From Trogon surrucura (Eukaryota > Chordata > Aves > Trogoniformes > Trogonidae): 64,000 nt of DNA. The position numbers were made by a program, and so were the translations under genes. The DNA is taken from the NCBI GenBank assembly GCA_020746105.1, contig CM036657.1, positions 8,620,551 through 8,684,550 of the forward strand, given 5' to 3'. Positions 23,101 through 33,784 of the stretch are shown one piece after another (the stretch's first letter is position 1; each line of letters starts with the position of its first letter). The notes under the pieces were generated by a model. It saw only the letters and a program-made list of their open reading frames with translations. It made no database searches and was not told the DNA's origin.

Positions 23101-23321
23101 AAACAGAACCTCTACATACTGTAGGAGGAGATAAGGTCCCTGTAGTGCACATGGGAAGGTGGCTGGGGAAGGCAGTGTGGGTTGCTCCTCCCATGGGAAA
23201 AGGCAAACCCATTCGTGGCATTGTCTTTGCTCAAGGACCTGGGTGTACTTGGTGGATAATGCGGGAAGATGGGGAAACCCGATGTGTGCCTCAAGGTAAT
23301 TTAACCTTGGGGGAAAAGTAA
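20142..23321 (+). CDS. pol: Pro-Pol polyprotein of the young ERVL
   Basis: Uninterrupted frame of about 1,059 codons after the gag TAG, in the same register. It has no obvious ATG of its own; the first likely domain residue is near 20196 (GTG), and residue numbers here count from there. Domains: aspartic protease with DTGA at 19-22; reverse transcriptase with WRLTVDYRGLN, LPQGWKHS and YIDD at 294-297; RNase H with TDGS near 601, followed by the E and D residues (FAEVKA, YTDS, QVDKA); integrase with an H-H-C-C zinc domain from about 761 and D, D-35-E (WQIDY, ESDNG, GKIE). It ends at TAA 23319-23321 with GNLTLGEK. I see no dUTPase. The protein would carry out polyprotein cleavage, reverse transcription and integration. 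Expression probably needs readthrough of the UAG. Confidence 0.95.
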   Translation, partial: RVPAFGQEEDRDDRVYWTVWIRWPGTSDPQKYKALVDTGAQCTLVPSRYKGSEPVWISGVTGGCQELSVLEADVSLTGDKWEKHPVVTGPEAPCILGIDYLRRGYFKDPKGYRWAFGVATVTTEKIKQLSTLPGLSEDPFIVGLLQVEEQQVPVATRTVHRRQYRTNRDSLAPIHELIHQLEAQGVISKTHSPFNSPIWPVRKSDGGWRLTVDYRGLNEVTPPLSAAVPDMLELQYELESKTARWYATIDIANAFFSIPLAAECRPQFAFTWRGVQYTWNRLPQGWKHSSTICHGLIQTALEKGDAPEHLQYIDDIIVWGSKAEGAFEKGKRIIEILLKAGFAIKKSKVKGPAQEIQFLGIKWQDGRRHVPMDVVDKIATMSPPTNKKETQAFLGLVGFWRMHIPGYSQLVRPLFRVTRKKNDFEWGPEQQQAFEQVKQEIARAVALGPIRTGPSVQNILYTAAGEYGLTWSLWQRTSGETRGRPLGFWSRGYRGSEANYTPTEKEILAAYEGVRAASEVVGTEASLLLAPRLPVLHWMFRGNIPSTHHATSATWSKWVALITQRARLGKSNHPGILEEIMDWPEGRDFGAVPEKVIRAQEAPPYNELPENERCYALFTDGSCRVIGNHRRWKAAVWSPTRQVVEVTEGKGESSQFAEVKAIQLALMIAEREKWPILYLYTDSWMVANALWGWLQQWKKTNWQRRGKPIWAAALWQDIATRVENMTLKVHHVDAHMPKSRATEEHRNNDQVDKAAKIEIAQVDLDWERKGELFVARWAHETSGHLGRDATYRWARDRGVDLTMEAIAQVTHECEICASIKRATKAKSPWSRGRWLGFRYGEAWQIDYMGPLPRTRQNKRYILTMVEGTTGWLETYPVNHATARNTILGLERQILWRHGTPERIESDNGTHFRNNLINSWAKKHGIEWVYHIPYHPEASGKIERYNGLLKTMLRALGHGTWKHWDTNLAEATWLVNSRGSANRPGSAQTEPLHTVGGDKVPVVHMGRWLGKAVWVAPPMGKGKPIRGIVFAQGPGCTWWIMREDGETRCVPQGNLTLGEK

Positions 23322-23627
23322 TCTGGTATATGAGTTGTGTCTTGTAGGAAGTGACAACGTGGACTGATGAAGAGTAGGTTTCAGAAGGAACAAGAAGAAC
23401 ACAGTGGCGACCCAAACCAAACTGGTGTTGGTGCCCAACAGTTGGATGTGCTGCTTCTCCTGCCCTGCATGCTATGGAACATCTAAAGCGGTGACAGAAA
23501 AGCATAGAGTAGAAGAGAAGCATCTCTCTGTTGAAGGACTGGAGAAATATACACGTTAAATGTTAAGATGATCTAAACATGTGAGACCTGAGCATGACTC
23601 AAATGGTATGGAATAAGGGGTGGAGAT
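23322..23627 (+). other. 3' non-coding region and purine tract of the ERVL; no env
   Basis: About 300 bases without an open frame separate pol from the 3' LTR. The last bases (about 23611-23627, AATAAGGGGTGGAGAT) are the likely polypurine tract. Nearly the same tract occurs at the related provirus near 35422-35440, which supports shared ancestry. Confidence 0.75.
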
Positions 23628-24198
23628 TGTATTGGGTCAGACTGAGGTGGAGTTAATCTTCCCACAGCAGCTCTCTCCGTGCTGTGTTTCTTGGAGCGGT
23701 AGCTAGAAGGGTGTTGATAGCACCCCAGTGTTTTGGCTACTGCTAAGCAGTGCCCACACAGCACCAAGGCTGTGGTTTGATGTTCTCCCAGTAGTAGGGT
23801 GGGTGTGATCAACATCTTGGGAGGAGATACAGCCGGGCCAGCTGACCCAAATTGACCAAAGGGGTATTCCATACCATATGACGTCAGCTCAGATATAAAG
23901 AGAGAAGGCAGAGGGAAGTGGGGGGGGGCATTCGCTGTTTGTCCTCCTGAGAAACCGTTACGCGTGTTGGAGCCCTGCTTCCTGGGAAAGCGGCCGGACA
24001 TCGCCCGCCGATGGGAAGTAGAGAATAATCTTTGTTGTTTTGCTTTGCTTCCGCGCGGTAATTGCTATATTAAACTGCTTTTTATCTTTACCCACGGGCT
24101 TCTTGTTACATCTCACCTCTCCCCTGTCCATCTGAAAAGGGGAGTGATAGAGCGGCTTTGGTGAGCTCCTGGCCTCCAGCCAGGGCCAAACCACCACA
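23628..24198 (+). repeat. 3' LTR of the young ERVL (571 bp)
   Basis: By eye identical to the 5' LTR apart from one base fewer in a G-run. Followed by GGCTG and the resumed CR1. Confidence 0.95.
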
Positions 24199-24203
24199 GG
24201 CTG

Positions 24204-24634
24204 GAGCACCTCTGCTATGAGGACAGGCTGAGAGAGCTGGGATTGTTCAGCCTGGAGAAGAGAAGACTCCAGGGGGGACCTAATAGCTGCCTTCCAAGAC
24301 CTGAAGGGGACCTGCAGGAAGGCTGGGGAGGGACTTTTTACAAGACCGTCCACTGGTAGGACAAAGGGAAATGGGTTTAAGATGAAGGAGAATAGATTTA
24401 GATTGGATCTTAGAAAGAAATTCTTCAGTATGAGGGTGGCAAGACTCTGGAATAAATTGCCCAGAGAAGTTGTGGCTGCCCCCTCCCTGGAGGTGTTCAA
24501 GGCCAGGTTGGACGGGGCCTTTGAGTAGCCTGATCTAGTTGAGAGGCGTCCCTGCCCGTGACAGGGAGGTTGGATTAGATGATCTCTAAGGTCCCTTCCA
24601 ACTTAGGCCATTCTATGATTCTATGATTCTATGA
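24204..24634 (+). mobile_element. CR1 LINE copy 4, 3' part
   Basis: Resumes at the post-RT region (a peptide like [22 protein letters not shown], with frame breaks) and ends in ATTCTATG octamers. Continuous with 17045-17717 once the ERVL and its duplicated GGCTG are removed. Confidence 0.9.
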
Positions 24635-25054
24635 TATTAGAAGATAAAAATAACCTGTTCTTGCAATGAAGTGAAATAAATGGGTGTACTTTTAGGGGAG
24701 CTAGCTTTTTATTGATAATCATACAATGATCCCAGCTTCTGTGGCAGTTGAATGAAAATGTATATGTATATAAATGAATACATATCTTGGTGTTTATATG
24801 CATGTGTGATGGATGCTCTGGGAGAAGATAAACTAGCCAGAAAGGTATGAATAAATATCTTGCCGGTGCCTATCAATAGGCAGTGACTACTGCTGACATG
24901 CTGTGTCTCAGTGGGCAAGCTGTAAGGGGTTTAAGTAAAAAAAGTTATTGAATGTGTGTTGTCTATTAGTTGTATATTGTTATTGACTGATGTTAGATTA
25001 AAAAGCATGTCCTTATTACTCTCTCCTGTCACTAACTGGCCAGGAAAGGTCAGT
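24635..25054. other. No gene seen; AT-rich unique DNA
   Basis: AT-rich sequence with a short TATA/TGTA-rich stretch near 24760-24780; no recognisable coding. Confidence 0.5.
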
Positions 25055-25518
25055 CAAGTCACTGCTACCATGGACTTTTGCAGGGCAGACTTTAGACTTT
25101 TCAGGGCACTGATTCAGAGAGTCCCTTGGGAGACGGTCCTGAAGATCAAATGGGTCCAGGAAGGCTGGACATTCTTCAAGAGGGAAGTCTTAAAGGCACA
25201 GGAGAAGGCTGCCCCCATTTGTCATAAGATGAACTGGCGGGGGAGACAACTGGCCTGATTGAACAGGGTGCTTTGGCTGTGACTCAGGAAAAGGAGAATT
25301 TACCAACTTTGGAGGAAGGGGCAGGCAACTCAAGAAGAGTACAGAGATCTAATTAAGTCATGCAGAGAGAACATCAGAAAGTCAAAAGCACAGCTAGAAC
25401 TCAATCAGGCCACTGTCATAAAAGATAAGAAACAAAGTTTTTGCAAATAGATTAACAACAAAAAGAGAGTCAAGTAGAATCTTCATCCCTTATTGGATGC
25501 AGTGGGGAACATTGCCAG
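25055..25518 (+). mobile_element. CR1 LINE copy 5, 5' part
   Basis: Contains the CR1 ORF2 linker between endonuclease and RT (MDFCRADFRLFRAL..., then a region equivalent to YKDLIKSCRENIRKSKAQLELN), with several stops. Interrupted at 25518 by a solo LTR and resuming at 26706. The left edge is approximate. Confidence 0.8.
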
Positions 25519-26705
25519 TGTTTTGGTTTGGCCTGGCCGGATTTCGGCGGCGGGGGGGAGCTGCAGGGTGGCTTCTGTAAGAAGCTGCTAGAAGCTCCCC
25601 AAGTTTGATAGAGCCAATGCCAGCCGGCTCCAAAGAGGGACCCGCCGCTGGCCAAGGCTGAGCCTATCAGTAAGGTGATAGCAGAGGAACGCCTCTGTGA
25701 AAAACATATTTAAGAACAGGGAAAAGAACTGCACCACAACAGCTGGCACAGAGATGGAGGAGTGAGAATCTGTGCAGACACCAAGGTCAGTGAAGAAGGA
25801 GGCGGGGAGGATGAGCTCCAGGCGCCGGAGCAGAAGGAGTCCCCCGGGTCCGTGGTGAAGACCATGGTGAAGCGGGTTGTCCCCCTGCAGCCCATGGGCG
25901 AGGTGCAGATGTCCACCGTGAGGATCACCGCGTAGATGTCCACCGAGGACTCCACGCCGTGTGGGTGGATGCCTGAAAGGGGACCGTAGCCCATGGGAAG
26001 CCCACATCAGAGCAAGTCGCTGCCGGAACCTGTAGCCCGTGGAAGAGAGGAATGCCCACGCTGGAGCAGGTTGACCGGTGGGACTTTTGGGACACTGCGG
26101 GTGGCTCACGCTGGAGCAGTTTCCCCTGAAGAACTGCACCTCAGACTCACGAGGGGTGGGCTGCCCCTCGTGAGGTGTCTCCCGTTGGGCAGTTTGTGAT
26201 GAATTGCCCTTCGTGGGACGACTCACGTGGAGAAGAGAGCGTGAAGCTTGTCTCCCATGAGAGGGACCCCACAATGGCCCTGGGGAAGAGTGAAGAGTCC
26301 TCCCCCGGAGTGAAGAAGCGGTGAAACCAACGTCGGATGAACTGACCGCAACCCCCATTCCCTGTCCCCCCCGCGCCGCTTCGGGGGGAGGAGGTTGAGA
26401 AACCGGGATTGATGTTAAGCCCGGGAAGAAGGGAGGGATGGGGGGAAGGTGTTCTGTTTAAGATCTGTTTGCTCTTTCTCACTTCTCACTACTCCTCTCT
26501 GATTAGTTCTTTTAATAAATGTACCCAATTTCCCCAAAACTGAGTCTGTTTTGCCTGGGACGGTAAATGAGGGTGATCTCCCTGTCCTTATCTCAAACCC
26601 TGAACCCTTGGAAATATTTTCTCCCCCTGTTTAGCAGTGAAGGGGGGGGGAGTGAGTGAGCGGCTGTGTGGGTACCTGGCGGCTGGCCAGGGTCAACCCA
26701 CGACA
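25519..26705 (+). mobile_element. Solo LTR, 1.17-kb family (copy 2)
   Basis: Starts TGTTTTGGTTTGGCC and ends CAACCCACGACA. Exact 5-bp duplication GCCAG at 25514-25518 and 26706-26710. AATAAA near 26515 gives plus orientation. 1,187 bp, close to copy 1. Confidence 0.93.
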
Positions 26706-28401
26706 GCCAGCAAGGATGAGAAAAAGGCTGAGGTTCTTAATGCCTTCTTTGCCTCAATCTTTAATAGTCAGACCGGTTATCCTCAGGATATTCATCCCCC
26801 AGGTTTGGAGGAGAGGGATGGAGCACAGAATGTACGCCCCAATAATCCAGGAGGAAGTAGTTAATGACCTGCTACAGTACCTGGACACTCATAAGTCTAT
26901 GGGGCCAGATGGGATCCCCCTGAGAGTGCTGAGGGAGCTGGCAGAGGAGTTTGCCAAGCCACTCTCCATCATCTACCAGCAGTCTTGGTTAACGGGGAGG
27001 TCCTAGATGACTGAAGGCTTGCCAATGTGACACCCATCTACTAGAAGGACCAGAATGAGGATCCGGGGAACTACACATCTGTCAGCCTGACCTAGATACC
27101 GGGGAGCAGTTCAACTTGAGTGAACTCACACAGCACATGCAGGACAACCAGGGGATCAGGCCCAGCCAATATGGGTTCATGAAAGTCAGGTCCTGCTTGA
27201 CCAACCTTCTATGACTAGGTGACCCACCTAGTGCATGAAGGGAAGGCTGTGGATGTTGTCCACCTGGACTTTAGTAAATCCTTTGACTCCATCTCCCACA
27301 GCATTCTGTTAGAGAAGCTGGCAGTTCATGACTTAGGTGTACTCTTTGCTGGGTAAAAACCAGGATGGATGGCCAAGCCCAAAGAGTGGTGGTGAATGGA
27401 GTTAAATCCAGTTGATGACTGGTTACAAGTGGTGTCCCCCAGGGCTCAGTTTCGGGGCCAGTCTTGTTTAATATCTTTATTGATGATCTGGATGATGGGA
27501 TTGAGTGCACTCTCAATAAATTTGCAGATGACACCAAGCTGGGTGGATGTGTTGATCTGCTGGAGGATAGGGAGACTCTGCAGAGGGATCTGGACAGGTT
27601 AGATTGATGGGCTGAGGTCAACTGTATGAGGTTCAATAAGGCCAAATGCCCAGTCCTGCACTTAGGTCACAACAACCCCAAGCAATGCTACAGACTTGGG
27701 GAAGAGTGGCTGGAAAGCTGCCAGGCAGAAAAGGACCTGGGAGTGCTGGTTGACAGCTGGCTGAACATGAGCCAGCAGTGTTCCCAGGTGGCCAAGAAAG
27801 CCAACAGCATCCTGTCCTATATCAGGAATTGTGTGTCCAGCGGGAATAGGGAAATAATGCCCCTGTACTGGGCACTGATGAGGCTACAGCTTGAATACTG
27901 TGTTCAGGTTTGGGCCCCTCACTGCAGTAAAGACATTGAGGCACTAGAGTGTGTCCAGAGAAGGACATCAAAGCTGGTGAAGGGTCTGGAGAACAAGTGT
28001 TATGACAAACAGCTGAGAGATCTGGAGTTGTTTAGCCTGGAGAAAAAAGAGGCTGAGGGGAGACCTCATTGCTCTCTGCAACTATCTGAAAGGAGGTTGT
28101 AGAGAGGTAGGTGTTGGTCTTTTCTTCCAAGTTACTAGCAATAGGACAAGAGGAAATAGCCTCAAGTTGCACCAGGGGAGGTTTAGATTGGATATTAGGA
28201 AAAATGTCTTTATTGAAAGAGTGGTGAGGCATTGGAACAGGCTGCCCAGGGAAGTGGTGGAGTTCCCCTCTCTGGAGGTGTTAAAAAAACATATAGATGT
28301 GGCACTTTGCAACATCATTTAGTGGTCATGGTAGTATCGGCTTGATGGTTGGACTTGATGATCTTAGAAGTCTTCTCCAACCTTAATGATTCTGCGATTC
28401 T
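26706..28401 (+). mobile_element. CR1 LINE copy 5, 3' part
   Basis: Resumes with EKKAEVLNAFFASIF, then [22 protein letters not shown], a badly broken RT (stops and shifts near 27003, 27050-27120, 27353 and 27606), the [19 protein letters not shown] near 27525, and the C-terminal region to an octamer tail ending near 28401. An old, dead copy. Confidence 0.88.
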
Positions 28402-28850
28402 ATATTATTACTAAGTTGTAGACTCACAGGTTTGTAGCTGCAGCAGGAATAAAGCCATGGAGGACTAGAGCCAAACTTTGGGTAGGCCCAGAGCCTAGTT
28501 TTGTTCTTACTCCCCACAACCTGTAACAAGACCAACTGCTCCCCATCCAGATCTGTTGTCACTTTGTTGTCCACTCTGTGGACATCAGGGATCAAAGCCC
28601 CAAGCAAGAACATGGAAGGATAGAGAGTGGGCAGGGAAGGAATTGACCATCACCTTTTTTGCTGACTCAGACATAAAGGCAAAGCCATAGTTTCAATGAC
28701 AGAGGATCCTTTTATCTTCACTGATTTCATTAGGAGTTAGTCTGAAATGCCTACATTTAAGTGTATGAAGTCCTTTCACAAAAACAATATTGAACTACAG
28801 AGAATGCCAATGCGCAGTGGTTTAAGTATTTTAAGTCTTTACTTGATGTA
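28402..28850. other. No gene seen; unique DNA
   Basis: No recognisable coding; a few short open frames without motifs. Confidence 0.45.
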
Positions 28851-29833
28851 AAGTCTCTCCTTCATGCCACGTGGTGTCCACCTCACGAGAGGCAATCCTC
28901 TTCCTCCTTGTGAGTCCCTCAGGCCCACGGATCACTTTGGGCACGTTCTCTGCTGGTGCTTGGTCTCTTTCCCCTCTCACATGGGGCTCTGCACATACCA
29001 ACACATACTGGACGTTCTCGCCGATGTCGATTCCCTCAACTGGCAGGCAATCACCTTCCTGCCATCTCAGTCACCATGGGGCTTCAGGGAAAGGTCCTGC
29101 TCCCTCTCCTTCTCCTCTGGGACTCTTCTCCCCATCTTTCTTCTCAGGGTGATGTTCCTTTGTTCTTCTCTCACCCCCTCCTCCTCCAAGAGAAAAACTC
29201 CCCAATATTAAAGACAGGACAGCTCAAAACAAGAAAAAAAAAAACAAAAGAGAGAGATAGAATACTGGGATCACCTCTTAAATGAAGAGGGTCCCGTCGG
29301 AGAACCGGTCAAGACAACGACAAATCCCACCAATATGGCTACAAGTTGTTCTCCCTTTATTGCTCCGGACAGCTCAATATATACAGTTAAACAGCGTCCA
29401 CACGCCTGCCCCTTAACAGAGTAGGTCAGTTACAGGTTTACACGCACCAGCGTTTTATTGGGTAGTGCCATTCCACTATGCAAGCGGTTCTCGCCCCCCC
29501 TTCTCCCCCCGGGGCCAGCACCTGCAGCCAAGCATCTCGCAAAGCTCTCACAAAACAGATAAAACCTCCTCCTCCCCATGTCCCAAGGCAGCTTCAAGGA
29601 CAGAGCCTTTGTTTAGGCCTAAGCTGGGTTGTCCACACCTTTAAAGGGATACCGCACCCCTACTCCACAGGAAATTCCCCTACACTTAAATACCTTGATT
29701 GCAGAGGTGCTGACTGGCCTGGGCCTGCCCAGAGGCAGGTCCAACTCCTACCTGGGAGTGAGGCAGGCTCTCAAATCTTCACATGAGTCTACTCTCACTT
29801 TAAAGAACTAAAAACAGACCCAAACCCATGACA
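28851..29833 (-). mobile_element. Decayed LTR-like repeat, split by a class II solo LTR
   Basis: Bases 28851-29010 resemble 40295-40470 (shared 'gaggcaatcc' and 'catactggac' words in order). The right end reads ...CCCATGACA at 29833, which on the minus strand is a typical LTR start (TGTCATGGG). A class II solo LTR sits inside at 29283-29684. The left boundary and any target duplication are not resolved. Confidence 0.5.
29283..29684 (-). mobile_element. Solo LTR of the 403-bp class II family
   Basis: 402 bp, closely related to the LTRs at 11384 and 13584. The minus strand starts TGTAGGGG and ends CTTCA. Exact 6-bp duplication CTTAAA at 29277-29282 and 29685-29690. No interior, so a recombination product. 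Confidence 0.93.
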
Positions 29834-29984
29834 GTGAAACATTCAGAGTGATGTGAGGAAGTGATTCTTAAGCGAGTTAGGAGAATTTAAAGAAGATTCT
29901 GACATTCGTTGTTCATCTCTTAAAGATAAAGAACGATGAGCCATTACACATACACAAAAGCATCTTTGTGTGCTTCACAATATA

Positions 29985-30190
29985 CAGTTACAAGAAAAAC
30001 TATGTAAACCTTTTGGAATTTCATGGTGTTCTGCATTAGTTTGTCATCAAATGTGATCTAACTGTCATGTAAGTCAAAAGTATTGACAAATAGAATGTGC
30101 CTAAAATAATAAAACAAAACCAATTCTGATCCTCCATGTCTTTATTGAACACAGTTATTCAACATTCAAAATGCTAGCAGAAAAAGTGAA
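29985..30190. repeat. Left terminal inverted repeat of the Tc1 element
   Basis: Inverted counterpart of about 31390-31590. Shared features include the words 'ggaggatcagaattgg' (inverted here), 'ttaggcacattct' and 'tgacagtta'. The inner limit is approximate. Confidence 0.8.
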
Positions 30191-30365
30191 CCCTCGAGCT
30201 GACCTCCAAAAAGCTAATCGGAGTCAGGTTAACCTAGAGTCTTGTTAAGAAAAGGGGTTTGGAGGTGTGGACTAGAGCTATGTTGACTAATAAAAACCAC
30301 TCAAATTTTTGAGTTTGCTCCACACAAGATGTATGCTTATGTGAACCATACCTTGCCAGAAAGAA

Positions 30366-31371
30366 CTTTCAGAGGATCTACAATCAAGAATTGTTGATTT
30401 ACATAAAGCTGGAGAGGGTTACAAAGTGATTTCAAAGACCTTAGAAATGCACCAGTCTACAGTTAGACAAATGATCGACAAATGGAGACACTTTGGAACT
30501 GTGGCTACTCTACCAAGAAGTGGATGCCCAGTCGAAAGGACCCCAAGGGCATAAGGAAGACTCATCAATAAGGTAGAGAAACAACCTCGAGTGACAGCCA
30601 AAGAGCTGAAGGCATCATTGGAAGTAGCTAACATCTGTGCTTATGAGTCTACAGTACGTAAAACACTGAACAAGCAGGCTGTCTACAGCAGGACACCACG
30701 AAGGAAGCCGCTGCTTACTACACAGAACATTGCTGCACGCTTGAAGATTGCAAAAGAGCACATTGACACTCCACAGAGGTATTGGCAAAATGTTTTGTGG
30801 ACTGATGAGACAAAGACTGAACTATTAGGAAAGAACACGCAGCAGTACATCTGGTGAAAAAAGGGCACTGCATATCATCATGAAAACCTCATCCCAACTG
30901 TAAAGTCTGGTGGAGGAAATATCATGATTTGGGCCTGCTTTGCTGCATTAGGGCCTGGCCAGCTCGCAGTCCTTGAGGGGAAGAGGAATTCCAAAGTGCA
31001 TCAAAAAATTCTTCAGGATAATGTGGGAATGTCTGTACATCAGCTGAAACTCCGTAGACGCTGGGTGATGCAACAGGACAATGACTCAAAACAATGGAGC
31101 AACTCCACAACAGAATGGCTTCAGAAAAAAAAAAATCTGCCTTTTGGAGTGGCCAAGGCAGAGCCCAGACCTCAACCCAACAGAGATGCTCTGGAATGGC
31201 GTGAAGAGCACCATGCACGTGAGACGTCCCAAGAATATGACAGAGCTAAAGCAGTTCTGCCAGGAAGAATGGGCCAAAATCCCTCCTGAACGATGTGCAG
31301 CTCTGATCCACAGCTACAGGAAGCACCTGGCTGAGGTTACTGCTGCCAAGGGGGGGTCAAGCAGTTATTGA
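30366..31371 (+). pseudogene. Tc1-type transposase, broken
   Basis: One frame from about 30366 shows a helix-turn-helix DNA-binding region (DLHKAGEGYKVISKTLEMHQ, then RVTAKELKA), the first catalytic Asp in WTDET near 30801, and the second in QQDND near 31080. After a frameshift at an A-run (about 31121-31131) the next frame carries SPDLNPTEMLWNGVK with the final Glu, giving a D,D,E triad, and ends at 31371 after roughly 335 codon-equivalents, normal for the family. Stops lie near 30552 (TAA) and 30855 (TGA). The enzyme would cut and paste the element by its inverted repeats, but this copy is inactive. Confidence 0.9.
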
Positions 31372-31389
31372 TTGCAAGGGTTCACTTAC

Positions 31390-31590
31390 TTTTTCCACTG
31401 GCATTCTGAATGTTGAATGAGTGTGTTCAAGAAAGACATGGAGGATCAGAATTGGTTTTGTGTTATTATTTTAGGCACATTCTGTTTGTCAATACTCTTG
31501 ACTTAGATGACAGTTAGACCCCATTTGATGACAAATTAATGCAGAACACCTTGAAATTCCAAAAGGTTCACATACTTTCTCTTGCAGCTG
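31390..31590. repeat. Right terminal inverted repeat of the Tc1 element
   Basis: Reverse-complement partner of the left repeat. Differences between the two ends mean the copy has accumulated mutations since insertion. Confidence 0.8.
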
Positions 31591-31592
31591 TA

Positions 31593-33784
31593 TATTATCC
31601 TGTTCCTGCAAGAACAGGGGCCTGGGAGACGATGCCAGAACAGGCTCATCTTTAAACTAAATCTTAGGAGTGTTGTGTGGCAGAAATAAGATGGAACTAG
31701 GAAAAGACTTTGTCATTGCAGTGGGAGGGAAGGAAGGAGCTGTTTGTCCTTCATGAAGGGGTTTAAATGTTCAAGAACCATTTAAGTATTTGGAAGTATT
31801 AGCCCTCTTCCTGAGGTCAAAATCAGAGAGACTTGGTCTGTGGAACGGGGGCTAGTTGTGCATCCTGAAAGTGAGCTGGAGGACAGGTTTTACAGAGCAA
31901 CCCATTCCTCTTTCTTAATTTGTAAAACCAAAGCAGTGGAGACAATGTGGGAAGACATTAATGTCTGCCACTAGATCATTCTGGCTACTTTACTGCCTAT
32001 CTACTGTCTTTGCTTCTGTCCAACACATCTATATTTCTTCTGGTCTCAGAACTCCTCTTCATAACAAATCTGGAAAAGTTAAGTTTTTGAAGCTAATCAT
32101 AGTGATTTTTATCCCTTTAAAATATCCTATCTTTAGTCTACTGTATATCAGAACTGTCACACCACATCCTGAAGCGAAGAGTGAGAACACCATGCTCTGC
32201 ATAACTCAGGTGCCCAAGAGAACAGTAGGCAGGTTGGTTGCTGCAACAGCCTGTAACTATAGAACATCTTCCATTACAGAAAAGATCTCAAATATCTTTA
32301 TGGACTAAGTTGAGAGAAGTTAAAATGCACTATGGACAAGTTGTCAAAAGCTGAAAGAGACAAAATACTAGTTTTAACTTGTTATCTAGGATAAACAGCT
32401 CTGAACTACTAAGTACTCTATGCATAGATGAGAAAGGTAGTCAGAGTTTTTATCTTTTTTATTTTTTTGAGCATTGTTTCAGCATCTGTGAACTGTGGAT
32501 AGCAATTTCTCCCTTTTCTCTAGCACTGGTTCAGAAGAGCAATCAAAATTGCAAGAGACTCTTGCAACATGGCTGGAAAACCCTATGGTTTAGGAAGTTT
32601 GATACCCTGTATTAATGTATTGCGGTTTTGTATAGAGGACAGTTATGTCAGGTGAAGGCTGAGAACTGACACCCTGGTTTCCTTCTGATAATGATAGAAA
32701 TAGGGAGGTGTGTCCCTATGGTTTAATAACCATGACTGCAGTGATCTAATTCAGGAAACATTTAAGTGTTGGAGTGATCAAGCAAAATCCCCATGTGAAT
32801 TGTTTGGTGAATCTAAGACACCCTTAAGATCTCTCAAGAGTCCAGAGGTTCTTGTTCTATATTCTTATCAGAAAATAATTTCCCTTGAAGTGTGAGACCG
32901 GTTTGCCTATCAAGACTGATCTTTCCTGGGAACATTATCAGTTATCTTAAGGAAACAATAATGGCTAATGCCAAGACTATTGTTGGGGCAATCCTGGGAC
33001 AGCTTTAACTTTGCATAAGAGTTTTTTTAATTGAAAAAAGAAGAATGGTTATAGTCTAAATCTCCTCCTGCCACCTTAATGCTTAATAGGATTCAGACTG
33101 AGGCAATGTATGTTGCATTATGATTCCAAAATATAGATTTAATTTTTTTCTACTTAATTCTGAAAGTTTCTAGGAATGGATTAGACAAAAAAATGTTAAA
33201 TGATTTATGCATGTGATGTGTTTTGGTAGCTGGTTGGATGAGCTGACCTCCCAAGCTCTGTTTCATAGTAATTAGTATGATCTGACAGTTCTGTGATTCA
33301 CATACTATTGTTATACAGCCAAGAGTGCTGCTCTCAATTTGTGGAGTTGAACAGAAAATATGATTTGCATGACTAATATACTTATTTAGATATGTTATCT
33401 CGACACAAAAATTACAAATATATGGATATTTTTAATAAATATCAAAATGTTTTTCTGTTTATATGACTATTTCTCAAAATAATGGACTACTTGGGAAAAG
33501 TCTCCAATAGAAATAATATTTCCCTTCTTCCTCCATCTTAATTTTATTGACAAATTTCTAAGTTTTTCATTTTACACCTTCTAGAAAGCTTTCTAGGGGC
33601 TTTCCTCCCCGCCTCCTTTTTTCTTTTATTTTCAGCCTAGTAGAAAATGTTCCCTTTCAAGATAAGTTGAAACCTACGGTGTTTGGAAAACAGAAGCCAG
33701 TCCTAGTTTAGAGTAGGGTATTCTCTGTGATGTCTGGTAAATCACTGAACTTCAGCTGAGAATTTAGTTTGACAGGGTGCAGCC
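31593..33784. other. No gene seen; 2.2 kb of unique AT-rich DNA
   Basis: The longest stretch without a recognised element. Small open frames (for example 31961-32308) carry no known motif. Homopolymer runs of T occur near 32447-32467. This may be the oldest backbone in the window. Confidence 0.5.

Larger units (their letters stand above)
17718..24198 (+). mobile_element. Young, structurally complete ERVL-type retroelement
   Basis: A 6,481-bp element with 572- and 571-bp LTRs that look identical except for one G in a homopolymer. It has an exact 5-bp target duplication GGCTG (17713-17717 and 24199-24203), a Lys-type primer site, a long gag frame, one in-frame UAG, an uninterrupted protease-RT-RNase H-integrase frame, a purine tract, and no env. 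All catalytic motifs I can recognise are present. Near-identical LTRs mean a very recent insertion. Overall size and the env-less layout fit class III (ERVL) elements. Confidence 0.95.
29985..31590 (+). mobile_element. Tc1-type DNA transposon (1,606 bp)
   Basis: Starts CAGTTACAAG at 29985 and ends CTTGCAGCTG at 31590, flanked by TA dinucleotides (29983-29984, 31591-31592), the Tc1/mariner target. Long terminal inverted repeats of roughly 200 bases can be followed by eye, with point differences and small indels. Between them lies a broken Tc1-type transposase. Terminal and transposase style are those of Tc1 elements common in fishes and lampreys; such elements are unusual in birds. Confidence 0.93.

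Noticed and set aside
31961..32308. 115-codon plus-strand frame in unique DNA
   Set aside because: No recognisable domain, AT-rich, and no supporting context; probably chance.
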